Positions 32,894 to 40,280 of a stretch of DNA of 64,000 bases are shown here, in pieces. The position numbers and the translations under genes are program-made. Position 1 is the stretch's first letter. Every line of letters begins with the position of its first letter. The notes beneath the pieces are model-generated. The model ran no database searches. It was given only the letters and a program-made list of their open reading frames with translations, and was not told the DNA's origin. Source of the stretch: Cloacibacterium sp046296655 (GTDB taxonomy: Bacteria > Bacteroidota > Bacteroidia > Flavobacteriales > Weeksellaceae); NCBI GenBank assembly GCA_046296655.1, contig JBKBLE010000004.1:54618-118617 (forward strand), read 5' to 3'.

Positions 32894-33661
32894 TTAAGAA
32901 TTCAAAACCTCTCCCAATTCCTGTAAATATTCGTGGGCTGTAAGATCAAATTTCACGGGAACTACAGAAATGTAACCATCGGCAAGTGCGTTTTCATCGG
33001 CGTCTTTTCCTTCGTCTTGGTTGTTAAAATAACCTGTAAGCCAATAGTATTTTTTACCGTGAGGATTTACACGTTCGTCAAAGCTTTCTTCCCATTTTGC
33101 TTGGGCTTGTCTGCAAACTTTGATGCCTTTTATTTCTTCTTTTTTCAGTTTCGGAATATTCACATTCAGCACAATTCCTTTTGGCAATGGATTTTCTAAA
33201 ACTTTTTTCACAATATTCTGGATATAGTCTTTGCATTGTGAGAAATCTGCATCCCACGCAAAATCCAGCAGAGAAAATCCTATAGACTGTAAACCTTCTA
33301 CACCTGCTTCTACTGCGGCTGACATGGTACCAGAATAGATGACATTAATCGAAGAATTAGCACCGTGATTAATTCCCGAAACCACTAAATCTGGTTTTCT
33401 GGTCAAGACTTTATCTAGAGCAAATTTTACGCAATCTACAGGAGTTCCGCTCAGTGAATAATCACGCTGAGGTCCTTCTAAATTGATTTCTTCGAAAGTA
33501 AGGGTAGAATTGATGGTAATGGCATGTCCTTTTCCAGATTGAGGTGAGTTAGGCGCTACTACAACTACTTCGCCTATTTCGTTCATAAAATTCACCAAAT
33601 TTCTAATTCCTGGAGCGGTAATTCCGTCATCATTGGTCACCAATATCAAAGGTTTTTTCAT
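32894..33661 (-). CDS. surE: 5'/3'-nucleotidase SurE
   Basis: From the ATG at 33661 the protein is 255 aa, usual for SurE. The metal-binding start LVTNDDGITAPGI gives the DD pair, followed by VVVVAPNSPQSGKGHAIT and the VSGINHGANSSINVIYSGTM stretch that supplies Asn/His/Ser residues of the active site. SurE dephosphorylates nucleoside monophosphates and is linked to stationary survival. The longer frame at 33682 adds seven residues upstream and is less likely, since the family starts just before LVTNDDG. A -7 box lies about 19 bases upstream. Confidence 0.95.
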   Translation of the reverse strand: MKKPLILVTNDDGITAPGIRNLVNFMNEIGEVVVVAPNSPQSGKGHAITINSTLTFEEINLEGPQRDYSLSGTPVDCVKFALDKVLTRKPDLVVSGINHGANSSINVIYSGTMSAAVEAGVEGLQSIGFSLLDFAWDADFSQCKDYIQNIVKKVLENPLPKGIVLNVNIPKLKKEEIKGIKVCRQAQAKWEESFDERVNPHGKKYYWLTGYFNNQDEGKDADENALADGYISVVPVKFDLTAHEYLQELGEVLNS

Positions 33662-33679
33662 ATAAATTTTAATTTTAGA

Positions 33680-33687
33680 CAAATTTA
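33680..33687 (-). promoter_or_regulatory. -7 promoter box for surE
   Basis: TAAATTTG on the minus strand, 18 bases from the surE ATG. No clear -33 element. Confidence 0.45.
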
Positions 33688-33771
33688 ATTAAAAAATTAG
33701 CGCTATTTTTGAATAAGGCATTAAATTTGGTGCTTATTTTGTTATAAATTTACCAGTCAAAAATTTATTTC

Positions 33772-33905
33772 TTAACACATAAGTTGATTAAAAAATAGGA
33801 TAAAGAAACATGAGAACACATTAGTTTTTGAAAATCTTTGATTTTCTTTCTTATATGTTCTTTTTATATTTTCAATGTTAAATTTTTATGTGACTTATGT
33901 GTTAA
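33772..33905. repeat. 134-bp inverted-repeat element, TTAACACATAAGT type
   Basis: Perfect 13-base arms TTAACACATAAGT (33772-33784) and ACTTATGTGTTAA (33893-33905) flank an interior with partial pairings (AACATGAGAACA against TATATGTTCTTT). It lies between divergent surE and prc. It differs in sequence from the CGCAAAG elements but has the same size and design. Confidence 0.65.
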
Positions 33906-33983
33906 AAAAAATAGAATGCTCATTAAATCATTGTAACAAACTTTATCAATATATAACTTATACCCAATAATACTTTTAACAAT

Positions 33984-36104
33984 ATGTTCAAAAATTTCAA
34001 ACTCAATAAATTATTATTTTTCGCACCATTAATCACGCTGATGTTCTGCTTCAATGCTCCACAAAATGACGACGAAAAGATGCAAACCATTATGATTAGC
34101 GTGAAAAACACACTTTCTTATTTGCACTATTCTCCCAAACCTATTAATGATGCTTATTCTGCTGATGTTTACGATAAATACATGGAGATGATAGACCCAG
34201 GAAAAAGATTTTTCTTGCAATCAGAAGTAGATGAATTCAGCAAACACAGAACCAAATTAGACGATTATCTGAACAGAGGCGACTTAACTTTTTATAAGTT
34301 GACGGTTGATAAATTGTACGACAGAACCGCAGAAATCGAAAAATATTCTCAGGAAATCTTGAGCAAACCAATTAATTTTGAAGAAAATGATGAATTAATT
34401 CTGGATCCAAAACTGAAAAAATATCCTCAGAATCAAGAAGAATTAAAAAACGAGTGGAAAAAATTCATCAAGTACAATATTCTTCAAGAAATAGAAACGC
34501 TCAATGCGAAAGAAGAAACGCAGCGTGAGAAGAAAGACAGCGTAAACCGTCTGAAACTGAAAGATACCATCAAGTTAGAAATTCTTACACCTGCGCAGAA
34601 ACAAGTAAAAGCAACGGAAGAAGTAAAAGATCTAATGACTTCTATGTTTAAGAGATTCCAGAAACGTAAAAAAATGGATTGGTTCTCGGTTTACATAAAT
34701 GCATACACAGAAGTTTTTGATCCGCATACCAATTATTTTTCTCCTCAAGACAAAGAAGATTTTGATGTGAATTTCGCAGGAAAAGTCATTGGAATTGGGG
34801 CAACGATTCAAGAAAGCAAAGGAAAAATAAAAATCGGAACATTGGTAGTTGGCGCTCCAGCTTGGAAATCGAAACAGATTTCAGAAGGAGACGAAATTCT
34901 AAAAGTTCAGTCTAAAAAAGGAGAAGAACCGATTAATGTAACGGGAATGTTGGTAGATGAAGCGGTGCGTTTTATCCGTGGCGAAAAAGGAACAGAAGTA
35001 GTTCTTACGCTCAAGAAAAAAGACGGAACCATCAAAGAAGTGAAAATGATTCGTGAAGAAGTAGCGATAGAAGACACTTTTGCGAGAAGTATCATCATCA
35101 ATGGAGCGAATGGTAAAAAATATGGATTTATCAATTTGCCAAGTTTCAATGCAGATTTTGAAGATGCTAAAGGAAGAAATGCTTCAGACGACATAAAAGC
35201 AGAACTCATTAAACTAAAAGCTCAAAAGGTAGAAGGTATTATCCTTGATTTAAGAAATAACGGAGGTGGTTCTCTTACCGAAGTGGTAGATATTATGGGA
35301 CTTTTTATGAATAGCGGACCTGTAGTTCAAGTAAAAGACGGAAACGGTAGAGTTCAGGTGATGAGAAACAAACAAAATGACCCAATTTGGACTGGGCCTT
35401 TGGTAATCATGCAAAATGAACTTTCGGCTTCGGCTTCTGAAATTTTAGCAGGTGCGATGAAAGATTACGGAAGAGCAGTGATTGTAGGTTCTCCTAATTC
35501 TTTCGGGAAAGGAACAGTACAGACTTTCGTAGAACTGAATAGATTTTTAAACAGTACGGATGATTTCGGCTCACTGAAATTAACCATTCAGAAATTCTAT
35601 AGAATTAATGGAAAATCTACCCAGTTAAAAGGTGTAGAGGCTCATATCCCGATGAAAGATGTATTCTCTTATGAAGAAATCGGCGAAAGATTTGATAATT
35701 ATGCTTTACCTTGGGATCAAGTAAATTCTAGTAGTTTTACGGTTAACAACTCAATAAATGTTGCAGAGTTGGCGAAAAACAGTCAGTCAAGAATGGCTCA
35801 AAATAAATTTTATCAATTGTTGCTAGAATCTGCACAATGGAGAGAAAAATTAGACAAAGAAGAAAAGATTTCTCTTAATCTAAAAGAATTTGAAGCGGTG
35901 ATGAAAACCAGAAAAGCACAGATTGATAAATTCAAACCATTGATTAAATACAATAACGGATTAAACTTCGCGCTTCACGCAGACGAAGTTGCCAGAGGAA
36001 AAACCGATGAGGTTTTTGCTAAAAAATCTGAAAACTGGATCAAAAATCTGAAAAGAGATATTTTCCTTCAAGAAACTGTAAATATTATCTCTGAACTGAA
36101 ATAA
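33984..36104 (+). CDS. prc: C-terminal processing peptidase Prc (Tsp)
   Basis: This 706-aa S41 protease has an N-terminal signal-like segment (LLFFAPLITLMFCFNA), a helical N-domain, a PDZ domain around 255-350 (GIGATIQE, EGDEILKVQ), and the S41 core. The catalytic dyad is Ser483 in NELSASASEI and Lys509 in SFGKGTVQ. LRNNGGGSLTEVVDIMGL is the conserved oxyanion-side loop. Tsp trims the C-termini of periplasmic proteins, including penicillin-binding proteins in other bacteria. The C-terminal Prc-specific domain is present. It is monocistronic with a strong terminator. Confidence 0.94.
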   Translation: MFKNFKLNKLLFFAPLITLMFCFNAPQNDDEKMQTIMISVKNTLSYLHYSPKPINDAYSADVYDKYMEMIDPGKRFFLQSEVDEFSKHRTKLDDYLNRGDLTFYKLTVDKLYDRTAEIEKYSQEILSKPINFEENDELILDPKLKKYPQNQEELKNEWKKFIKYNILQEIETLNAKEETQREKKDSVNRLKLKDTIKLEILTPAQKQVKATEEVKDLMTSMFKRFQKRKKMDWFSVYINAYTEVFDPHTNYFSPQDKEDFDVNFAGKVIGIGATIQESKGKIKIGTLVVGAPAWKSKQISEGDEILKVQSKKGEEPINVTGMLVDEAVRFIRGEKGTEVVLTLKKKDGTIKEVKMIREEVAIEDTFARSIIINGANGKKYGFINLPSFNADFEDAKGRNASDDIKAELIKLKAQKVEGIILDLRNNGGGSLTEVVDIMGLFMNSGPVVQVKDGNGRVQVMRNKQNDPIWTGPLVIMQNELSASASEILAGAMKDYGRAVIVGSPNSFGKGTVQTFVELNRFLNSTDDFGSLKLTIQKFYRINGKSTQLKGVEAHIPMKDVFSYEEIGERFDNYALPWDQVNSSSFTVNNSINVAELAKNSQSRMAQNKFYQLLLESAQWREKLDKEEKISLNLKEFEAVMKTRKAQIDKFKPLIKYNNGLNFALHADEVARGKTDEVFAKKSENWIKNLKRDIFLQETVNIISELK

Positions 36105-36123
36105 ACATCTTTGATGTATTAAT

Positions 36124-36149
36124 AACTCCTCCAAATTTTTGGAGGAGTT
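36124..36149 (+). terminator. Terminator after prc
   Basis: AACTCCTCCAA and TTGGAGGAGTT pair perfectly around ATTT and are followed by a T run. It also separates prc from the convergent ogt. Confidence 0.9.
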
Positions 36150-36155
36150 TTTTAT

Positions 36156-36668
36156 TTAGAACGTCAATTCTATTCCTTCAAGTTTTAAAAGGGCGGCTTT
36201 TCTATCGACACCACCAGCATAACCCGTTAATGAAAGATTTTTGCCAATTACTCGGTGACAAGGAACCACCAAGCATAATTTATTTCTAGAATTGGCATTG
36301 GCAACTGCTCTTACCGATTTTGGGCGTTTCATGGCATCAGCTTGAGATTGATAACTTCTGTACTCTCCAAAACTAATGTTCTGCAATTCTTCCCAAACCT
36401 TTTTCTGAAAATCTGTACCCGTAAATTCTACAGGAACGGTAAATTTTGTCAATTTTCCTTTGAAATATTGGCTCAATTCCTTTTCCAAAAGTTTTAAAAC
36501 TCTGTTATTAGATGTTTTGATGACGCCAGAACCTTGCGAAATTTCTTCCATGTGCTTTTCAAAATATTTAGAATCTTCAAAATCGAGTAGAAGCAAGGCA
36601 TTTTGATTGGCAAAAGCCACCATTTTACCCAGAGGAGTTTCGAATGATTTGGTGTACAGCATATTCAT
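36156..36668 (-). CDS. ogt: Methylated-DNA-[protein]-cysteine S-methyltransferase
   Basis: This 170-aa suicide repair protein transfers the methyl of O6-methylguanine onto its own cysteine. The acceptor is C137 in LVVPCHRVIG. The RNase-H-like N-domain and the helix-turn-helix segment are present (FQKKVWEELQNISFGEYRSY, then VANANSRNK). It lacks the Ada N-terminal zinc domain, so it is the constitutive Ogt type. It could start at the first or third codon (both ATG). It is convergent with prc. Confidence 0.93.
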   Translation of the reverse strand: MNMLYTKSFETPLGKMVAFANQNALLLLDFEDSKYFEKHMEEISQGSGVIKTSNNRVLKLLEKELSQYFKGKLTKFTVPVEFTGTDFQKKVWEELQNISFGEYRSYQSQADAMKRPKSVRAVANANSRNKLCLVVPCHRVIGKNLSLTGYAGGVDRKAALLKLEGIELTF

Positions 36669-36685
36669 AATGAATGAGTTTTCAA

Positions 36686-36693
36686 CAAATTTA
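36686..36693 (-). promoter_or_regulatory. -7 promoter box for ogt
   Basis: TAAATTTG on the minus strand, 17 bases upstream of the ogt start. Confidence 0.45.
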
Positions 36694-36843
36694 GGAAGAA
36701 TTTTTGCGAAAAGACGGTTTAATTTTTAAAATACTTTTTCATTTCATCAATTGGAGAATCGTTTTTCGTGAGAATATGTTTTTAATCAGCAATTCTTTTG
36801 AAAAAAACTATTGAAGTCTTATTTAGAATTAAAATAAATAAAG

Positions 36844-36851
36844 TATATTTG
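36844..36851 (+). promoter_or_regulatory. -7 promoter box for feoAB
   Basis: TATATTTG matches TAnnTTTG with a short leader to the feoA TTG start at 36875. TTTA at 36822-36825 is the nearest -33 candidate at 18 bases. No Fur-box-like palindrome was obvious by eye. Confidence 0.45.
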
Positions 36852-36874
36852 CTCCTCAATTAATTATAGAAATC

Positions 36875-37129
36875 TTGCAGACAAATATTTCAAATAAATT
36901 GTGCTGTTTTCCTCGAAATAAAAAGGGGAAAATCAAAGGTTATGATAACGAAAACTTGCAGATGCCCAACAAGATTATCGAAATGGGATTATTGCCAGAA
37001 ACATCTTTTGTTATCTTACATCAAGCGCCTTTTAGCGGTCCTCTGTACATAGAATACGGAGAAGAAAAAACGAGAGTTGCTCTTCGTGAAGAAGAAGCGA
37101 GATTTATTTTCGTAGAACCAGAAAATTAA
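36875..37129 (+). CDS. feoA: Ferrous iron transport protein FeoA
   Basis: This 84-aa SH3-like protein (from a TTG codon) contains KKGKIKGYDNENLQMPNK, then IIEMGLLPETSFVILHQAPF and YGEEKTRVALREEEARFIFV, matching FeoA, a small cytosolic regulator of FeoB. No ATG lies in frame before the conserved region, and the first ATG (residue 30) would remove half the fold. A TTG start is therefore most likely, but RNA or protein data are needed to confirm it. It is followed 32 bases later by feoB and has its own promoter box 24 bases upstream. Confidence 0.85.
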   Translation: MQTNISNKLCCFPRNKKGKIKGYDNENLQMPNKIIEMGLLPETSFVILHQAPFSGPLYIEYGEEKTRVALREEEARFIFVEPEN

Positions 37130-37161
37130 ACCAAAATTTCTACTGAAATTTGGAAAATTAT

Positions 37162-39204
37162 ATGCCGAACTCAGCAAAAAAACAAAAACATATTCTTTTG
37201 GTTGGAAATCCCAATGTAGGAAAATCTACCATCTTCAATTTGCTTTGTAACAAAAACCAAAAAACCGGCAATTACGCTGGAGTTACCGTTGCTTCACACG
37301 AAGGAACTTACCTATACAAAGACGAAGAAGTAGAAATTGTAGATTTGCCAGGTTCTTACAGTATTTATCCCACTTCTGAAGACGAAGCTATTTTTACCAA
37401 ATATCTAATTGAAGAACAAGAAAAATACAGCGGTGTAATTTACATTGCAGATGCGCTGAACCTCAAAAGAAGCTTACTGCTTTATCAACAAATTAAAGAT
37501 TTGGGAATTCCTGTTTTTATGGTGATTAACCAAGTAGATTTGGCGGAAAAAAGAGGTTTACACATCGATTCTAAAAAACTGAGCGAACTTCTAGGTCAAA
37601 ATATTCTTGAAACCAATGCCAAAAAAAATATCGGAATTGAAGAAATAAGAGAATCTATTTTTAAAGATGAATTTTCGGTTTCGGATAAGCCTTATTTTGA
37701 TATTCCTTCAGAAAATTTAGGATTGGTTTTCAAGATTTCCAGACAAATCGAAGAGAAAAATTTCTATAAAGTTTGGACGCTTATTGCTGCAGATACTTAT
37801 CTCGGCAAATTAGAAAGTGTAAAAACACAACTGAATCAAGAAGATAGAAAATGTATGGTTCCCAAGCGTTTACAAGTGCAGGAAACCATTAGAAGATACC
37901 AACAAATAGACGGAATTATCACCCAAACCATTTCTAAAAAACCTCAGTTCAAGGAACTTCTCACCGAAAAATTAGACAAAGTTTTAGTACATCCTGTTTT
38001 AGGATATTTGGTTTTTGGGATTATTTTACTCACCATTTTCCAAAGTGTGTTTTTCATAGCAGAATATCCTATGAATTGGATTGATGCCGCTTTTGCTTGG
38101 CTATCAGAAACTTCCAGAACTTGGCTTCCAGAAGGTCCATTGAATTCATTAATTTCAGACGGAATTATTCCAGGAATAGGCGGAATTGTGATTTTTGCTC
38201 CACAAATCGGGATTCTTTTATATTTCTTGTATTTATTAGAAGATTCTGGTTACATGGCAAGAGTTATTTTCTTGATGGACAGATTCTTACGACCGTTTGG
38301 TTTAAACGGAAAAAGTATTGTTCCGCTCGTTTCGGGAACAGCTTGTGCCATTCCTGCAATTATGAGTACCAGAAACATCGAAAATGTAAAAGAGCGATTG
38401 ATTACAATTTTGATTACACCTTTTATGACGTGTTCTGCAAGACTTCCGGTTTACAGTATCATCATTGCGCTTATCTTTACTGATGGAACTTTCTTTGGTG
38501 TAAAATATAAAGCGATTGCGCTTCTGGGAATGTATTTCTTAGGATTTGCGACTTCGCTTATAGTTGCTTTTATTTTAAAATATTTCATTAAAAATAAAGG
38601 AAAAACCTTCTTGGTAATGGATTTACCAACCTACAAAATGCCACTTTGGAAATATGATTTCAAATTGGTTTTAGGTAAAGTTTGGGAATTTATTACAGGT
38701 GCTGGAAAAATTATATTGGCGGTAAGTGTGATTCTTTGGTTTTTAAGTTATTTCGGACCGAAAGATGATTTCCATATTTTAGAACATCATTCAGATGTGA
38801 AATTAGAAAATTCTTATTTGGCTAAAATCGGCAAGCAAATGGAACCTGTGATTTCACCATTGGGTTACGATTGGAAAATGGGAGTAGGAATTCTTACCAG
38901 TTTTGCAGCGAGAGAAGTGTTTGTTGGCACAATGTCAACACTTTACAGTCTTGATGATGATGCTCCAGAAAAATCGGTCATCGAAAAAATGAGAAGTGAT
39001 GTAAAACCGAATGGCGAAAAAGTATTCAGTTTTGCAACAGGGCTTTCCATACTTATATTCTACGCTTTTGCGATGCAATGTATTTCTACGATTGCTGTAG
39101 TCTACAGAGAAACAAAATCTTGGAAATGGACGGCGATTCAGTTGGTTTTCATGTCTGGTTTAGCTTATCTAGCTTCCATGTTGGTTTACCAATTTTTCAA
39201 ATAA
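37162..39204 (+). CDS. feoB: Ferrous iron transporter FeoB
   Basis: This 680-aa inner-membrane protein imports Fe2+. The N-terminal G domain has G1 GNPNVGKST at residues 15-23, G3 DLPGSYS and G4 NQVD. The helical S-domain follows, and the C-terminal part has about ten membrane segments with Gate motifs (VPLVSGTACAIPAIMSTRN and a second one, KMGVGILTSFAAREVFVG). The ATG at 37162 is preferred to a TTG 12 bases upstream. It forms an operon with feoA. Confidence 0.96.
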   Translation: MPNSAKKQKHILLVGNPNVGKSTIFNLLCNKNQKTGNYAGVTVASHEGTYLYKDEEVEIVDLPGSYSIYPTSEDEAIFTKYLIEEQEKYSGVIYIADALNLKRSLLLYQQIKDLGIPVFMVINQVDLAEKRGLHIDSKKLSELLGQNILETNAKKNIGIEEIRESIFKDEFSVSDKPYFDIPSENLGLVFKISRQIEEKNFYKVWTLIAADTYLGKLESVKTQLNQEDRKCMVPKRLQVQETIRRYQQIDGIITQTISKKPQFKELLTEKLDKVLVHPVLGYLVFGIILLTIFQSVFFIAEYPMNWIDAAFAWLSETSRTWLPEGPLNSLISDGIIPGIGGIVIFAPQIGILLYFLYLLEDSGYMARVIFLMDRFLRPFGLNGKSIVPLVSGTACAIPAIMSTRNIENVKERLITILITPFMTCSARLPVYSIIIALIFTDGTFFGVKYKAIALLGMYFLGFATSLIVAFILKYFIKNKGKTFLVMDLPTYKMPLWKYDFKLVLGKVWEFITGAGKIILAVSVILWFLSYFGPKDDFHILEHHSDVKLENSYLAKIGKQMEPVISPLGYDWKMGVGILTSFAAREVFVGTMSTLYSLDDDAPEKSVIEKMRSDVKPNGEKVFSFATGLSILIFYAFAMQCISTIAVVYRETKSWKWTAIQLVFMSGLAYLASMLVYQFFK

Positions 39205-39206
39205 AA

Positions 39207-39230
39207 AAAACTGCTTTTAAAAGCAGTTTT
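39207..39230. terminator. Bidirectional terminator between feoB and ferritin
   Basis: AAAACTGCTTTT and its complement AAAAGCAGTTTT form a perfect 24-bp palindrome between convergent genes. Confidence 0.9.
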
Positions 39231-39235
39231 TCATT

Positions 39236-39736
39236 TTATTCAGCTACGAAAACGCGTTTCGCCAGTTCTTGATCAAAAAGATATAAAGCAGAAGGATTGT
39301 CTTTCACCATTTTAATTTTCGAAATCAATTGTGAAGCATTGGCTTCTTCTTCTACCTGTTCATTCACGAACCATTGTAAGAAAGTAGCAGTAGAGTAATC
39401 TCCTGCATCATTAGCAGCTTTTACAATGTCAAAAATACTTTTGGTTACTAATTTTTCGTGCTCTAAAGCTTTTTCAAAAATTTCTAAAGCATCTTTGAAA
39501 TCATGAGGAGGTTGTTTTACTTCTTGTAGTACAATTCTTCCACCGATATCGTTCAAATAATCAAAGAATTTTTCTGAGTGCATCAGTTCTTCTTTAGATT
39601 GAACTCTGAAATAATTGGCAATTCCGTCTAAATCTTGTTCTAAAAACCAAGCGCTCATGGATAGGTACAATTGCGCCGCATATTGTTCTTTTGCAATTTG
39701 CTGATTCAGCAAATCAAATATATAACCTCTGTTCAT
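39236..39736 (-). CDS. ftnA: Non-heme ferritin
   Basis: This 166-aa protein is a four-helix ferritin that stores iron after oxidation of Fe2+. Ferroxidase-centre residues are spread over EQYAAQLYLSMSAW, KEELMHSEKFFDYL and FVNEQVEEEANAS. The short bacterial ferritin length and the absence of a haem methionine environment favour FtnA over bacterioferritin. It is convergent with feoB, so iron import and storage genes share one locus. Its -7 box lies 16 bases upstream of the ATG. Confidence 0.95.
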   Translation of the reverse strand: MNRGYIFDLLNQQIAKEQYAAQLYLSMSAWFLEQDLDGIANYFRVQSKEELMHSEKFFDYLNDIGGRIVLQEVKQPPHDFKDALEIFEKALEHEKLVTKSIFDIVKAANDAGDYSTATFLQWFVNEQVEEEANASQLISKIKMVKDNPSALYLFDQELAKRVFVAE

Positions 39737-39752
39737 GATAAATGAATTTATT

Positions 39753-39760
39753 CAAAGATA
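39753..39760 (-). promoter_or_regulatory. -7 promoter box for ferritin
   Basis: TATCTTTG on the minus strand, 16 bases before the ferritin ATG at 39736. Confidence 0.5.
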
Positions 39761-39780
39761 AGAAAAAAATGTGATTTAGT

Positions 39781-39933
39781 TTAAGAAATTTTATCTCTTC
39801 CTGGGCATTTTTTACATCTTTTCCCTTTCTTAAATTTCTTGCAACATTTCTTTTTACCACAATATTGTTCGTAGTTTTTGCTCTCCAAAGTTGGAACAAC
39901 AAGATTGAAATAAGGGTTAGTTCTGAAATCCAT
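39781..39933 (-). CDS. Small Cys- and Lys-rich protein (50 aa)
   Basis: This short gene was read on the minus strand from the ATG at 39933 to the TAA at 39781-39783. The product begins MDFRTNPYFNLVVPTLESKN. Its basic second half holds cysteines in CGKKKCCKK and KRCKKCPGR, a pattern suited to a metal site. A perfectly spaced promoter (TTTG-N19-TAATTTTG) lies immediately before it, with four bases between box and ATG. I recognise this arrangement as a conserved small protein in Flavobacteria, but its function is unknown to me. Its place beside ferritin and the FeoB-associated protein suggests a link to iron or sulfur chemistry. Confidence 0.75.
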   Translation of the reverse strand: MDFRTNPYFNLVVPTLESKNYEQYCGKKKCCKKFKKGKRCKKCPGRDKIS

Positions 39934-39937
39934 GAGA

Positions 39938-39968
39938 CAAAATTAATCTTTATTTAGAATAGTTCAAA
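39938..39968 (-). promoter_or_regulatory. Consensus promoter TTTG-N19-TAATTTTG for the 50-aa Cys-rich gene
   Basis: -7 box TAATTTTG (39938-39945) and -33 box TTTG (39965-39968), spaced by 19 bases as in the Bacteroidota consensus. The ATG follows four bases after the -7 box. This is one of the cleanest promoters in the window. Confidence 0.65.
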
Positions 39969-39977
39969 ATAATTATG

Positions 39978-39985
39978 TAATTTTG
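39978..39985 (+). promoter_or_regulatory. -7 promoter box for the FeoB-associated gene
   Basis: TAATTTTG on the plus strand, 16 bases before the ATG at 40002. It stands back to back with the divergent promoter at 39938-39968, so one regulator could control both genes. Confidence 0.5.
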
Positions 39986-40001
39986 TAATAAGTTTTTAGT
40001 C

Positions 40002-40151
40002 ATGGAAAGTTTAGTCCTTCAATACGTTATCATTTTTGCAGCTTTATTAGCGGCATCTTATTCTATTTATAAAATTATTAAAAAAACTTTTTCTCCAAAA
40101 AAATTCGATAGTAAAAGAACACATTGCGATAAAGATTGCGGCTGTTCATGA
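40002..40151 (+). CDS. FeoB-associated Cys-rich membrane protein (49 aa)
   Basis: A small gene with an N-terminal membrane segment (YVIIFAALLAASYSIYK) and a basic stretch, then a C-terminal Cys cluster reading THCDKDCGCS. This layout matches the FeoB-associated Cys-rich membrane protein family (Pfam FeoB_associated), whose members lie next to feoB. Three C-terminal cysteines could bind iron in transit. It is not adjacent to feoB here but is 0.8 kb away in the same iron locus, divergent from the 50-aa Cys-rich gene. Confidence 0.8.
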   Translation: MESLVLQYVIIFAALLAASYSIYKIIKKTFSPKKFDSKRTHCDKDCGCS

Positions 40152-40176
40152 TTTTTAAAACGTTGAAAACATTTTT

Positions 40177-40265
40177 TTAACATTAAGAGTTTATTAAGGA
40201 ATTAAGAAAAATAAGTTTCCATTCTTCGAGTTTTTTCTTAATAGCTTTCTTGCTTAATGGTTTAA
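40177..40265. repeat. Word-repeat inverted element, TTAACATTAAG type
   Basis: TTAACATTAAG near 40178 pairs imperfectly with CTTAATGGTTTAA near 40253, and TTAAGGAATTAAGAAAAA (40194-40211) with TTTTTTCTTAATAGC (40231-40245). It fills the gap between the FeoB-associated gene and the M14 peptidase pseudogene. Confidence 0.5.
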
Positions 40266-40280
40266 AAATCTATTTTTAAA

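Noticed and set aside
39714..39902. Minus-strand frame of 62 aa overlapping the ferritin leader
   Set aside because: It overlaps the promoter of ferritin and the 50-aa Cys-rich gene in a different frame; the Cys-rich frame has better start, promoter and composition.
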